From positions 1 to 64,000 of the forward strand of contig JAIQFZ010000005.1 in NCBI GenBank assembly GCA_020073015.1: a DNA stretch of 64,000 nt, given 5' to 3'. This DNA is from Terriglobia bacterium (GTDB lineage: Bacteria > Acidobacteriota > Terriglobia > Terriglobales > Acidobacteriaceae). A program made the position numbers and the translations under genes. Positions 48,711 to 58,408 of the stretch are shown here, one piece after another. The stretch's first letter is position 1. Each line of letters starts with the position of its first letter. The notes under the pieces are model-generated. The model had not been told where the DNA came from. It was given only the letters and a program-made list of their open reading frames with translations, and ran no database searches.

Positions 48711-48975
48711 GTAGACTCCGCCTTGGTGGCCACATCGTTTAAGTGGCGATTTGGGATCTGCTCCACGCGGCTTGGGGTGGGAGCGTCCCTAAACTTCGTT
48801 TCGTAATCCGGTCATCTAAATCGATCGGGTTTTGAAAGTCAAGACCTTTATGTCGCGCGATCTACAGAGCGTGTGGAGGACTTGCGCAAACTACAAAAAA
48901 CTGGAGCGGCGGGCGCGCGGGATTCCAAACGTCATAAATCCCCCCTGCGAATTGTCCGCAGCTTTGTCAGAGCAC

Positions 48976-49953
48976 TCATCCGTTGGAGCGCGCGACCAGC
49001 AGAATCGCCAAACAATAGAAGACAAACATCAAGAACAAATATGTTTTCGCTTTGCTGCCGGCGCCGGCGAATTCTTTCCAGGCCAGGACACCCCAGAGGG
49101 CGGCGACCATGGGGGCGGACTGTCCGATGGCGTACGAGATGGCCACTCCAGTGAAGTTGGCTGCGACGAGATTGAAGACCATGCCGGTCCCCCAGATGAA
49201 TCCGCCGAGCAGCCCGAGAGCGTGGCCGGAGGCGGGCGCGTTGAAAAAGCCGCTGAAGCTGACGGGTTCTCCGACGAGCGGGTTCTTCATGAAATAGACG
49301 TTCCAGATCAGGCACGACAGCAGCGCACCGAGCGTGAGGAATACGGCGATGCTGTAGGGGCCGAGGGTATGGCCGTTGGTCATCGCGCGAGCGACGAAGG
49401 GCGCCCACAGGCCCATCAGGACGCCGGAGACGATGCAGGTCATGATGCTCTTCTTTGATACCGAGCGTCCGGCGATGGCTAGACTGCCGTAGGCCTTGCC
49501 GTCGAGCACGACGGCGATGAGCGCGCAGATGACGCCGGCAGCGAGGAGTGCGGCGTTGCCTTTGGGCTGGAGGATGTAGCTGGAGATCACTCCGACGACG
49601 AGGGCGATGCCGATCGATACGGGGAAGGCGATGGCGAGTCCGGCCATGTCAATGGCGGCGACCAGAAGCAGGTTGGCGAGATTGAAAATGGCGCCGCCGA
49701 TCATGGTGGAGACGATGTTGTTGGTGTCGGCGGAGTGCACGTTGTTGAGGAAGCTGGAGGCATCGTGGCCAGTGCTTCCCATGGTGAGCGCGAAGATCAA
49801 CGAGACAAGGAAGATGCCGACGGCGTAGTCCCAATAAAACAGCTCGAAGCGGTAGTTCTTGACGCCTTTATATGTGTTGGCCCAGGAGCCCCAGCAGATG
49901 GCGCTCGTGATCATCATCAGTAACGCAATACTGAGACTGGCGGGTGTGAACAT
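48976..49953 (-). CDS. GRP/RbsU-type sugar (ribose/glucose uptake) permease
   Basis: 10-TM pattern; ITSAICWGSWANTYKG, YWDYAVGIFL, GGFIWGTGMVFNLVAA. Confidence 0.75.
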   Translation of the reverse strand: MFTPASLSIALLMMITSAICWGSWANTYKGVKNYRFELFYWDYAVGIFLVSLIFALTMGSTGHDASSFLNNVHSADTNNIVSTMIGGAIFNLANLLLVAAIDMAGLAIAFPVSIGIALVVGVISSYILQPKGNAALLAAGVICALIAVVLDGKAYGSLAIAGRSVSKKSIMTCIVSGVLMGLWAPFVARAMTNGHTLGPYSIAVFLTLGALLSCLIWNVYFMKNPLVGEPVSFSGFFNAPASGHALGLLGGFIWGTGMVFNLVAANFTGVAISYAIGQSAPMVAALWGVLAWKEFAGAGSKAKTYLFLMFVFYCLAILLVARSNG

Positions 49954-49979
49954 TGGTTCTCCTTGAACTTGGCGCGAGT

Positions 49980-51017
49980 TTACTTACCACGAATCCTGGA
50001 CACGAATAATTGCAGGAAGCGCTCGGCGTCGACATCGACGCAGACTTTGGCATTGGGCTCGACTTTGTCGAGACCTTCGATGATGTAGCGGTCGCCGTGC
50101 AGGACGTTGCGCTCGACCGCGCCGTGACGGTTGGCTACGGTTTCGCCGCGGGTGAATTCGCCTTTGGTTTCGACGTCCACATGCATGGCCGGGGCGGTTA
50201 CGAGCGTGGAATCGATCGCTACGCCAACGGCTAGCGGATCGTACATGGGAGTGCCCGTGGAACCGAACTTGGCCGAGAGATCCACCAGATAGCTCGCCAC
50301 CTGGTAGATGAAATCGTTGACCGGGCCGTGGGTTTGCGCGAGTTGTTCTAGGTGTCTCTTGGAGAGAAGCGTTTTGTCGCCGACGTCGAGGCCGACCATG
50401 GTCACCGGCCATCCGGCTTGAAAAACGATCTGAGCGGCTTCGGGATCGTTGTAGATGTTGGCTTCGGCGGCGGCGTTCACGTTGCCGCCGGTGATGGAGC
50501 CGCCCATCAGGATGACTTGCTTGACGAGCGGGACGATAGAAGGATCTTTTTCTGCGGCGAGCGCAATGTTGGTCAGAGGCCCGACTGGGACGAGCGTGAT
50601 TTCGTGTGGTGCGGCGTGCACGAGTTCGATGATCAGGTCGGGACCGTAGCGGGAGTTGACCTTGCACTTGCTGGGCGGGAGCTCAATGTTGGCGAGTCCG
50701 TTTTTGCCGTGCCAAAACTCGGCGGTGATGAGCTTTTGAAACAGCGGATGCTGCGCTCCGGCGGCTACGGGAATGTCGCAGCGATTGGCAAGCGAGACCA
50801 TGCGGAGGGCGTTTTCGAGTCCCTGCTTCGCGGTTACGTTGCCGGGGACAACGGTGATGGCTCGGACGTCGAGCTCGGAAGAGTTGAGAGCCAGCATCAG
50901 GGCCATGGCATCGTCGGTGCCGGGGTCAGTATCAAAGATGATTTTTCGGGTGGCGGCGGAGGCGGCGAGAGAAAAAACCAGTGCGAAAAGTATGGAAAGA
51001 AAAAGGTATCGGGTCAC
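49980..51017 (-). CDS. Exported canonical-motif nucleoside hydrolase (NH5)
   Basis: Probable GTG start 51017 with signal peptide VTRYLFLSILFALVFSLAASA; FDTDPGTDDAMALMLA, MGGSITGGNVNAAAEANIYNDPEAA, MYDPLAV. Confidence 0.88.
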   Translation of the reverse strand: MTRYLFLSILFALVFSLAASAATRKIIFDTDPGTDDAMALMLALNSSELDVRAITVVPGNVTAKQGLENALRMVSLANRCDIPVAAGAQHPLFQKLITAEFWHGKNGLANIELPPSKCKVNSRYGPDLIIELVHAAPHEITLVPVGPLTNIALAAEKDPSIVPLVKQVILMGGSITGGNVNAAAEANIYNDPEAAQIVFQAGWPVTMVGLDVGDKTLLSKRHLEQLAQTHGPVNDFIYQVASYLVDLSAKFGSTGTPMYDPLAVGVAIDSTLVTAPAMHVDVETKGEFTRGETVANRHGAVERNVLHGDRYIIEGLDKVEPNAKVCVDVDAERFLQLFVSRIRGK

Positions 51018-51220
51018 GGGCGCTTGATTATCTGCCTTGCTCAGAAAAGACCTCCGCAATGTTTGGAATCGCGCCGTAGCGTAGCTTCGCGGTCGCGAAG
51101 TGTCAAGACCTAAGACAGGGTCCGCACACACTAGTCGCGTAGAGTGCGTCCTGGGATTCGGAGAATGCATCTTTTCCAGCATCTGCCGTACAATTGCACG
51201 GCAAGTTGACGGATCTCTTG

Positions 51221-52279
51221 ATGTCCGCAGATCACAATCAATCTCGAAGTCTGGCGCACGCCACCGAGGGCGGGAAAGCAGTGGGCAGTGGCTCGCTGGG
51301 CGAAGCCATTGCCACACTGGCGGGACATCCCTTGCTGGCAAATTCTGGTATTCCTCTGAACCTGGACTGGGTGCGAGACGTGCGCGTGAACACGAGCGCG
51401 GTTGAGCGCCGCGCGCAGTCGCATGTCGCACGCAGAACGGTGAAGAAAGAATGGCAGGCGGCGTGGCTTCTGCGGGCAATTACCTGCATGGATCTGACGA
51501 CTCTGTCGGGCGACGACACCGAAGAGCGTGTCCGCCGCTTGTGTGCGAAGGCGCGGCAGCCGATTCAGCAGGAGCTTGAGCAGAAGCTGGGCATTCAGGA
51601 ACTTGGGATCAAGGTGGCGGCGGTCTGCGTCTATCACACATTTGTGGAAACCGCTCTGCATGCGCTGGAGGGCACGGGCGTGCACGTGGCGGCGGTGTCC
51701 ACGGGATTCCCGGCGGGGCTATCGCCTTTGGCGGAGCGCGTGGCGGAGATCCGGCGATCGGTGGAAGCGGGGGCGCATGAGATTGACGTTGTCATTACTC
51801 GCGCCCATGTTTTTGGCGGACGCTGGCAGGCGCTGTATGACGAGATTGCGGCGTTCAAACAAGCTTGTGGCAGTGCGCACATGAAGGTGATCCTGGGAAC
51901 GGGCGACTTGTTGACGCTTCGCAACGTGGCCCGGGCGAGCGTGGTGGCGATGATGGCGGGGGCGGACTTCATCAAGACCTCCACGGGCAAGGAAGCGACG
52001 AACGCAACGCTGCCGGTCGGATTCGTGATGACTCGCGCTATCCGCGAATACGCGCAGCAGACTGGGATGGCGGTGGGTTTCAAACCCGCGGGTGGCATTC
52101 GGACGGCGAAACAGTCCATCGATTGGCTGGCGATGATCAAGGAAGAGCTTGGCCCTTCGTGGATGCGGGCAGAAATGTTCCGCTTCGGAGCAAGCGGTTT
52201 GCTGGGCGACATCGAGCGGCAACTGGAGCATCATGCGACGGGACGTTACTCGGCGGAGTATCGCCATCCGATGGCGTAG
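51221..52279 (+). CDS. deoC: Deoxyribose-phosphate aldolase, long (DERA/human-type) form
   Basis: DLTTLSGDDTEERVRRLCAKA, AAVCVYHTFVE, GFPAGLSPL, EIDVVITRAHVF, FIKTSTGKEATNATLPV, GFKPAGGIR. Confidence 0.93.
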   Translation: MSADHNQSRSLAHATEGGKAVGSGSLGEAIATLAGHPLLANSGIPLNLDWVRDVRVNTSAVERRAQSHVARRTVKKEWQAAWLLRAITCMDLTTLSGDDTEERVRRLCAKARQPIQQELEQKLGIQELGIKVAAVCVYHTFVETALHALEGTGVHVAAVSTGFPAGLSPLAERVAEIRRSVEAGAHEIDVVITRAHVFGGRWQALYDEIAAFKQACGSAHMKVILGTGDLLTLRNVARASVVAMMAGADFIKTSTGKEATNATLPVGFVMTRAIREYAQQTGMAVGFKPAGGIRTAKQSIDWLAMIKEELGPSWMRAEMFRFGASGLLGDIERQLEHHATGRYSAEYRHPMA

Positions 52280-52324
52280 TTGCGAGACGCAGTTGTGAAA
52301 CGAAAGAGAATCGAGCAAACGCGA

Positions 52325-54709
52325 ATGAGCATTGCCGAAAAATTCGTGAGCATGGAGTATGGACCCGCTCCAGAAGATCCGAAAGAAGCCGCGGCTTGGC
52401 TGGAGCGCCATGGCCGCCGCTTCGGGCATTTCATCGGCGGCGCGTGGCAGCAGCCTGCCGAGAACGGCTACTTTGACACGGTGGATCCCTCCACGGGCGA
52501 GAAGCTAGCGTCGGTTGCGCAGGGTTCGGCGGCCGACGTGGATGCTGCGGTCAAGGCGGCGCGTGCCGCCTCGCATAAGTGGCAGGCGCTCACTCTGCAT
52601 GCGCGGGCTCGCTATTTGTATGCGCTGGCACGACTGGTGCAGAAGCATTCCCGTATTCTCGCCGTGCTCGAGACGATGGACAATGGCAAGCCGATCCGTG
52701 AGAGCCGGGACATCGACATTCCGCTGGTGGCGCGGCATTTCTATCATCACGCAGGCTGGGCGCAACTGCTAGAGCAAGAATTTCCTGGATATGTGGCGTG
52801 TGGTGTGGTTGGACAGATCATCCCCTGGAATTTTCCACTGCTGATGCTGGCCTGGAAGATCGCGCCGGCGCTGGCCACGGGAAATACCGTCGTTTTGAAG
52901 CCAGCGGAGTTTACGCCACTGACGGCTCTGGTGTTCGCCGAGATTTGTCAGGAAGCGAAGTTACCTGCTGGCGTCGTCAATATCGTGACTGGGGACGGCT
53001 CTACGGGCGAAGCGCTGGTGAAACATCCCGACGTGGACAAGATCGCGTTCACGGGTTCGACCGAAGTTGGACGAGCGATTCGTGGGGCTACGGCCGCGAG
53101 CCACAAACGTCTATCGCTCGAACTGGGAGGAAAATCTCCGTTCATCATTTTCGAAGATGCCGATCTGGATAGCGCGGTCGAAGGACTGGTGGATGGCATC
53201 TGGTTCAACCAGGGGCAGGTCTGCTGCGCGGGTTCGCGCCTGCTGATGCAGGAAAGCATTGCCGAACCGCTCATGGCCAAGATTCGGGATCGCATGGGAA
53301 GCCTTCGGATTGGTGCGCCGCTCGACAAGGCAATCGATATCGGAGCGATCGTCGCGCGGGTACAACTCGATCGAATTCGTAAGCTGGTGGACCAGGGTGT
53401 GGCCGAGGGTGCAACCTGCTGGCAGCCACAGGTCACGCTGCCGGCGCGCGGTTTTTACTATCCGCCGACGCTGCTCAGCAATGTGCATCCCACGTCGATT
53501 GTTGCCCAGCAGGAAATCTTTGGACCGGTGCTGGCCGCGATGACGTTCCGCACGCCGCGAGAAGCGGTGGAACTGGCCAACAACACGGTATATGGTCTGG
53601 CGGCTTGTGTTTGGAGCGAAAGCATCAACGTGGCGCTGCACGTGGCCGCGCAACTGAAAGCGGGGGTGGTGTGGGTGAACTGCACGAATCTGTTTGACGC
53701 TTCCTGCGGATTCGGCGGATACCGCGAAAGTGGTTACGGGCGCGAAGGTGGACGCGAAGGCTTGCTGGAGTACATGGAGCCGGCGTGGTTCAAGAATGCT
53801 CCGAAGTTGGACGCTGCGCCTGCTATCGCGCATCCGGAGAAGGCGGCGGAAGAGGAGTCCGGTACGCCCGCAATTGATCGCACCGTGAAGCTCTATATCG
53901 GAGGCAAGCAGGCACGACCGGATTCCGGATACAGCATGGAAGTGCGTGCCGCCGATGGACGCTTGCTGGGCGAAGCTCCGCTTGGAAATCGGAAAGATAT
54001 CCGCAACGCGGTTGAGGCGGCACGAAAAGCGGATTCATGGGCAAAGACCACGGCACATAACCGCGCCCAGGTTCTGTATTACTGTGCTGAGAATCTCTCG
54101 CAACGGCGCGACGAAATCACCCACCGGCTCGCCGCCGTGGTGGGTGAAGAACAGGCCGCGGCAGAAGTGAATAGTGGTATTGAGCGAATTTTCTCGTATG
54201 CGGCCTGGGCGGATAAGTTCGACGGCGCGGTGCACAATCCGCCGTTCCGGAATATTGCGATTGCGATGCATGAGGCGGTTGGGACGATTGGCATCATCTG
54301 CCCGCGGGAAACGCCGTTGCTGGGTTTCGTTTCTCTTGTGATGCCGGCTCTGGCAGTCGGGAATACGGTGATTGCGGTTCCTTCGGAGACGTATCCCCTG
54401 ATCACCGGGGAGCTCTATCAACTGTTCGACACCAGCGACTTGCCCGGTGGCGCCGTGAATATCGTCACCGGATATGCATCGCAGCTTTTGAAAACGCTTG
54501 CCGAACACGATGATGTGGATGCTATCTGGTCATTTGGTGACGTAGCCAGCGCCGCGGCAGCCAAGGCGATGTCGGTTGGCAACCTGAAGCAGGTGTGGAC
54601 TAACGAAGGCCGCGCGATCGATTGGTTCGATTCGAAAGTGGCCGAGGGCCGTTGGTTTCTGGAGCACGCCACGCAGGTCAAGAATATTTGGGTCCCGTAC
54701 GGGGAATAG
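52325..54709 (+). CDS. ALDH16-type double-domain aldehyde dehydrogenase
   Basis: First domain complete (ELGGKSPFIIFEDADLD, NQGQVCCAGSR); second ALDH domain truncated and lacking the catalytic Cys region, ending VKNIWVPYGE. Confidence 0.85.
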   Translation: MSIAEKFVSMEYGPAPEDPKEAAAWLERHGRRFGHFIGGAWQQPAENGYFDTVDPSTGEKLASVAQGSAADVDAAVKAARAASHKWQALTLHARARYLYALARLVQKHSRILAVLETMDNGKPIRESRDIDIPLVARHFYHHAGWAQLLEQEFPGYVACGVVGQIIPWNFPLLMLAWKIAPALATGNTVVLKPAEFTPLTALVFAEICQEAKLPAGVVNIVTGDGSTGEALVKHPDVDKIAFTGSTEVGRAIRGATAASHKRLSLELGGKSPFIIFEDADLDSAVEGLVDGIWFNQGQVCCAGSRLLMQESIAEPLMAKIRDRMGSLRIGAPLDKAIDIGAIVARVQLDRIRKLVDQGVAEGATCWQPQVTLPARGFYYPPTLLSNVHPTSIVAQQEIFGPVLAAMTFRTPREAVELANNTVYGLAACVWSESINVALHVAAQLKAGVVWVNCTNLFDASCGFGGYRESGYGREGGREGLLEYMEPAWFKNAPKLDAAPAIAHPEKAAEEESGTPAIDRTVKLYIGGKQARPDSGYSMEVRAADGRLLGEAPLGNRKDIRNAVEAARKADSWAKTTAHNRAQVLYYCAENLSQRRDEITHRLAAVVGEEQAAAEVNSGIERIFSYAAWADKFDGAVHNPPFRNIAIAMHEAVGTIGIICPRETPLLGFVSLVMPALAVGNTVIAVPSETYPLITGELYQLFDTSDLPGGAVNIVTGYASQLLKTLAEHDDVDAIWSFGDVASAAAAKAMSVGNLKQVWTNEGRAIDWFDSKVAEGRWFLEHATQVKNIWVPYGE

Positions 54710-54847
54710 GCCCTCAGGGCTAAAGAGCGTGCACAAGACCTTCAGTCGTCCCTCCGGGACTTATTCAATGTTCCCTTCTTTCCCGGCGCTGAAGCGCCGG
54801 GCTATTAGCAGACGCCCCCTCCGGGGCTGTTATTTGGTTCTCGTGCC

Positions 54848-55525
54848 ATGAAGAGTACGCGTACACCTCGCGTCAAAATCTGCTGCATCGGCAGCGTTGA
54901 GGAAGCGGCGCTGGCCGTGGAATGCGGCGCTTCGGCTCTGGGCCTGGTTTCGCACATGCCGAGCGGGCCGGGCGTGATCAGCGACGAGCTGATTGCCGAG
55001 ATCGCCGCCCTCGTTCCCCCTGCCATAGGAACCTTTCTCCTTACTTCGCGGCAAAGCGTGCGCGAGATCGTCGCACAACAGCGCTCATGTCGCACCAATA
55101 CGATCCAGATATGCGACCACCTGACGAGTGGCACTCATCGCGAATTGAAAGAGGCATTGCCGGGAATTTCAGTGGTGCAGGTCGTCCACGTCACAGGTCC
55201 CAAGTCGGTCGAGGAGGCCGGACGGCTGGCGTCCTCGGTGGACGCGATCCTGCTTGATTCCGGGAATCAGAAGCTCGCGGTCAAGGAATTAGGCGGTACC
55301 GGCAGAACTCATGACTGGAGCCTGAGCCGGATGATTCGTGAGCGCATCGGCATTCCGTTATTCCTGGCGGGTGGCTTAACACCGGAGAACGTGGGTCAGG
55401 CAGTTGAAGAAGTCGGCCCATTCGGGCTCGACGTTTGTTCGGGCGTGCGAACAGAAGGCAAGCTGGATGCCGCAAAGCTGAAGCGCTTCTTTTCCGCGGT
55501 GGGTGGGGCGGCTGACCAGACCTGA
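54848..55525 (+). CDS. TrpF-like (phosphoribosylanthranilate isomerase family) protein
   Basis: VKICCIGSVEEAALAVECGASALGLV, DAILLDSGNQ, PLFLAGGLTPENVGQAV, GLDVCSGVRTEGKLD. Confidence 0.8.
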   Translation: MKSTRTPRVKICCIGSVEEAALAVECGASALGLVSHMPSGPGVISDELIAEIAALVPPAIGTFLLTSRQSVREIVAQQRSCRTNTIQICDHLTSGTHRELKEALPGISVVQVVHVTGPKSVEEAGRLASSVDAILLDSGNQKLAVKELGGTGRTHDWSLSRMIRERIGIPLFLAGGLTPENVGQAVEEVGPFGLDVCSGVRTEGKLDAAKLKRFFSAVGGAADQT

Positions 55526-55648
55526 CGCGACGCGTTCGGCATGCCGCTGCCGCGCAGGTTGACACGGCCTGTCCCCCTGACTAGACTCTGCCTTCCTAAT
55601 TTCAAAGCCGCGCCTGTTGCTTGAAAGCGCCGCTCCAACGAGAAGACT

Positions 55649-56584
55649 ATGGCAAAGGTTCCCCGCATCGCAGTGGTCGGCAGTGCCAACGTTGACCTGA
55701 CCACATTCTCGGACCACTTTCCCAAGCCCGGGGAAACGATTTTTGGCCAGAAGTTTGATCTAGGATTCGGCGGCAAGGGCGCAAACCAGGCGGTGGCGGC
55801 CCGGTTGTGCGGAGCTAACGTGTTTATGGTCGCTCGGGTCGGCGACGATCTGTTTGGTCCGGCAACGATTACCAACTTTGGCAAGCTTGGCATCGACGCA
55901 ACTCACGTACATCAGGTCAAGGGCGTATCCAGTGGTGTCGCACCCATCTTCGTCGAGTCTTCCGGTCAGAATCGGATCATCGTTGTGAAAGGCGCAAACG
56001 ATACTTTGAAACCCGCGGATGTCGATGCGGCGGGCGACATGCTGAAGAGCGCCGACTGCATTGTGCTGCAATTCGAAATCCCGTTAGACACCGTGTACTA
56101 CACGATTCACTTTGCGCGCAAACATGGCATTCGCTGCATTTTGAACCCTGCGCCTGCCCAGCCCATCGACGTCAAGGCGATCGCCGATCTTGATTATTTC
56201 GTCCCCAATGAGAGTGAAGCCGAAACCATCTCGGGGATGCCGGTCCGCAATCTCGACGACGCTAAGAAGTGTGCGGGAAAGCTTCTGGCAAGTGGCATTG
56301 GACGCGTGATTATCACGCTAGGCGCGAATGGGTCGCTTCTGGCAGGGAGCGAAGGCATGGAGCACGTGCCGGCGTATCCGATGAAGAGTGTAGACAGCAC
56401 CGGCGCAGGTGATGCCTTTATTGGGAGCTTCGCCACTTTCCTGGGAGCAGGACTGCCCGAGCGAGAGGCCGTAAAGCGCGCGAACCTTTACGCCGGATTA
56501 TCAACCACTGGGGTTGGCACTCAGAAATCCTTCTATGACCGGCCGCGGTTCGATGCAGAATGGGCTGCGCGAGCAAAGTCCTAG
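55649..56584 (+). CDS. rbsK: Ribokinase (PfkB family)
   Basis: VVGSANVDLTTFSDHFPKPGETI, GGKGANQAVAAR, STGAGDAFIGSFATFL. Confidence 0.92.
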   Translation: MAKVPRIAVVGSANVDLTTFSDHFPKPGETIFGQKFDLGFGGKGANQAVAARLCGANVFMVARVGDDLFGPATITNFGKLGIDATHVHQVKGVSSGVAPIFVESSGQNRIIVVKGANDTLKPADVDAAGDMLKSADCIVLQFEIPLDTVYYTIHFARKHGIRCILNPAPAQPIDVKAIADLDYFVPNESEAETISGMPVRNLDDAKKCAGKLLASGIGRVIITLGANGSLLAGSEGMEHVPAYPMKSVDSTGAGDAFIGSFATFLGAGLPEREAVKRANLYAGLSTTGVGTQKSFYDRPRFDAEWAARAKS

Positions 56585-56639
56585 GCCGTCGAATATCAAA
56601 CGCTCACCCAGTTCTATTCCCGCGGGGGGGAATCCACGA

Positions 56640-57761
56640 ATGAAGCGATTCGCCTTGATTGCTGCTATCTGCGCCGTCCTGCTTGCACCAACGATCGGAC
56701 TGGCTCAGCCGAAGAAGATCAAAGTGATCGCTGACCAGGATAGTGCCGGTCCGGAAGGAACTAACTTTCTTTCCCTGCTGCTGTTGTTGCGAGCCCCGCA
56801 GGTGGAACTGCTGGGTATCACGACCGTCAGTGGAGATCAGTGGGTCGAACCGGCCACCGTTTTCGCTCTGTGGTCTACCGAACTCACGAATCGCAGGGAT
56901 GTTCCGGTCACTAAGGGCGCCGAGCAACCGCTAATCAACTCGGCACGAGAACAGGAAGCGCGCGAGAAGCTCTACGGGTCGTATCTGGAGTGGCACGGTT
57001 CTTTTAATCCCGACGCGCCGGATCCCAGAGAAACGTGGGCTCCTCCGGGAGGCTACCCTAAGGTTAAGCCACGGCCTGGCCGGGCGGCAGATTTCATCAT
57101 CGATACAATTCGAGCGAATCCGGGTGAGGTTGTGTTGTATTGTGCCGGCCCGTTGACCAACATCGCCCTCGCCGTTTCCATGGACCACGGCATTGTCCCG
57201 CTGACGAAAGCCATTTACATCATGGGCGGCAGCAGCAGCGGAGGACCTGAATTGAACTGGTGGTGGGATCCGGAAGCGGCCGCGATTGTCCTGCGTCAGC
57301 CCTGGAAAGAAATTGTCGTCACACCCTTCGAAGCGGGCGATCAAGTCTGGTCCAGCGAAAAACTGATGAGACGGGTCGTGAGTGCCGGAGGGGCGCTGGC
57401 CAACCATGTGAAGCAGGTCTACCTCGACCGAACTGCTCCATCAGGAACTTCCATGTGGTCCATGATGTGGGACGAACTCACGGTCGCGTCGCTGCTGGAT
57501 CCGTCCGTCATTAAGAAATCGGAAACCATGTATCTCGATGTGGATATCACGCATGGGCCGACATATGGGCACACGGTCATCTGGAAACAGCCAACCGATG
57601 TCCCGGAGTTTTTCCTGCCGTACAGCGGGCCCCGGGCCGTCGACAAGGGAAAATGGAAGGAGCACCTCATTCCTCCATCGCATCTACACCCGGCGCAGGT
57701 GCAGATGGAAGTCGATGTGCCGAAGTTTGAGAGCATCTTCGTGGAGCTGATGAGCCACTAA
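56640..57761 (+). CDS. Exported nucleoside hydrolase, variant motif (NH6)
   Basis: Signal peptide MKRFALIAAICAVLLAPTIGLAQ; VIADQDSAGPEGTNFLSLLLLLRAPQ, ELNWWWDPEAAAIVLRQPWKE, SMMWDELTVASLLDPS. Confidence 0.82.
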   Translation: MKRFALIAAICAVLLAPTIGLAQPKKIKVIADQDSAGPEGTNFLSLLLLLRAPQVELLGITTVSGDQWVEPATVFALWSTELTNRRDVPVTKGAEQPLINSAREQEAREKLYGSYLEWHGSFNPDAPDPRETWAPPGGYPKVKPRPGRAADFIIDTIRANPGEVVLYCAGPLTNIALAVSMDHGIVPLTKAIYIMGGSSSGGPELNWWWDPEAAAIVLRQPWKEIVVTPFEAGDQVWSSEKLMRRVVSAGGALANHVKQVYLDRTAPSGTSMWSMMWDELTVASLLDPSVIKKSETMYLDVDITHGPTYGHTVIWKQPTDVPEFFLPYSGPRAVDKGKWKEHLIPPSHLHPAQVQMEVDVPKFESIFVELMSH

Positions 57762-57772
57762 GCTCCGCTCTT

Positions 57773-58342
57773 TCATCTCTCCATCAAAAGGACCTTCTCG
57801 GAGCCGTCGATCTCGGTGAGCTTGACTTCGATGACTTCATTCGCAGCGGTCTGCACGGTTCGGCCAATGAACGTGGCTTCGATCGGCAATTCGCGATGGC
57901 CGCGATCAATCAGAGCCAGCAACTCCACCCGGCCCGGGCGGCCGTGCGAAAAAAGGGCGTCCAACGCGGCCCGGGTGGTGCGGCCGGTATAGAGAACGTC
58001 GTCGACCAGCACGATGCGCTTGCCTTCGATGGGAAAGCCGATCTCACCTTTCTGCACGACCGGCTTGGGCCCGAGAGTGGAGAGATCATCCCGATAGAAA
58101 GTGATATCGAGTGCGCCCACGGGAACGGACACCTTTTCGACCTGCTGAATCATTTTCCCCAGGCGTTCGGCGATGGGAACACCGCACCGGCGGATTCCGA
58201 CTAATCCGAGGCCATCGACGCCGCCGTTTTTCTCGAGGATCTGGTGGGCGAGTCGCACGAGCGTGCGCTCAATCTCAGAGCCCGACATCAACTGCGCCTT
58301 CTGCTGCAGACCCGTTTTCGTAACCGCGTTATTCTTTTTCAT
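57773..58342 (-). CDS. pyrR: PyrR bifunctional regulator / uracil phosphoribosyltransferase
   Basis: LVGIRRCGVPIAERL, KRIVLVDDVLYTGRTTRAALDAL, ELLALIDRGHRELPI. Confidence 0.93.
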   Translation of the reverse strand: MKKNNAVTKTGLQQKAQLMSGSEIERTLVRLAHQILEKNGGVDGLGLVGIRRCGVPIAERLGKMIQQVEKVSVPVGALDITFYRDDLSTLGPKPVVQKGEIGFPIEGKRIVLVDDVLYTGRTTRAALDALFSHGRPGRVELLALIDRGHRELPIEATFIGRTVQTAANEVIEVKLTEIDGSEKVLLMER

Positions 58343-58408
58343 GCTATGAGTGCCTAGTTACGTCCGGCTTTTGAATGTATTGGAATTCCGTCTTGAAGGT
58401 CAAGATGT

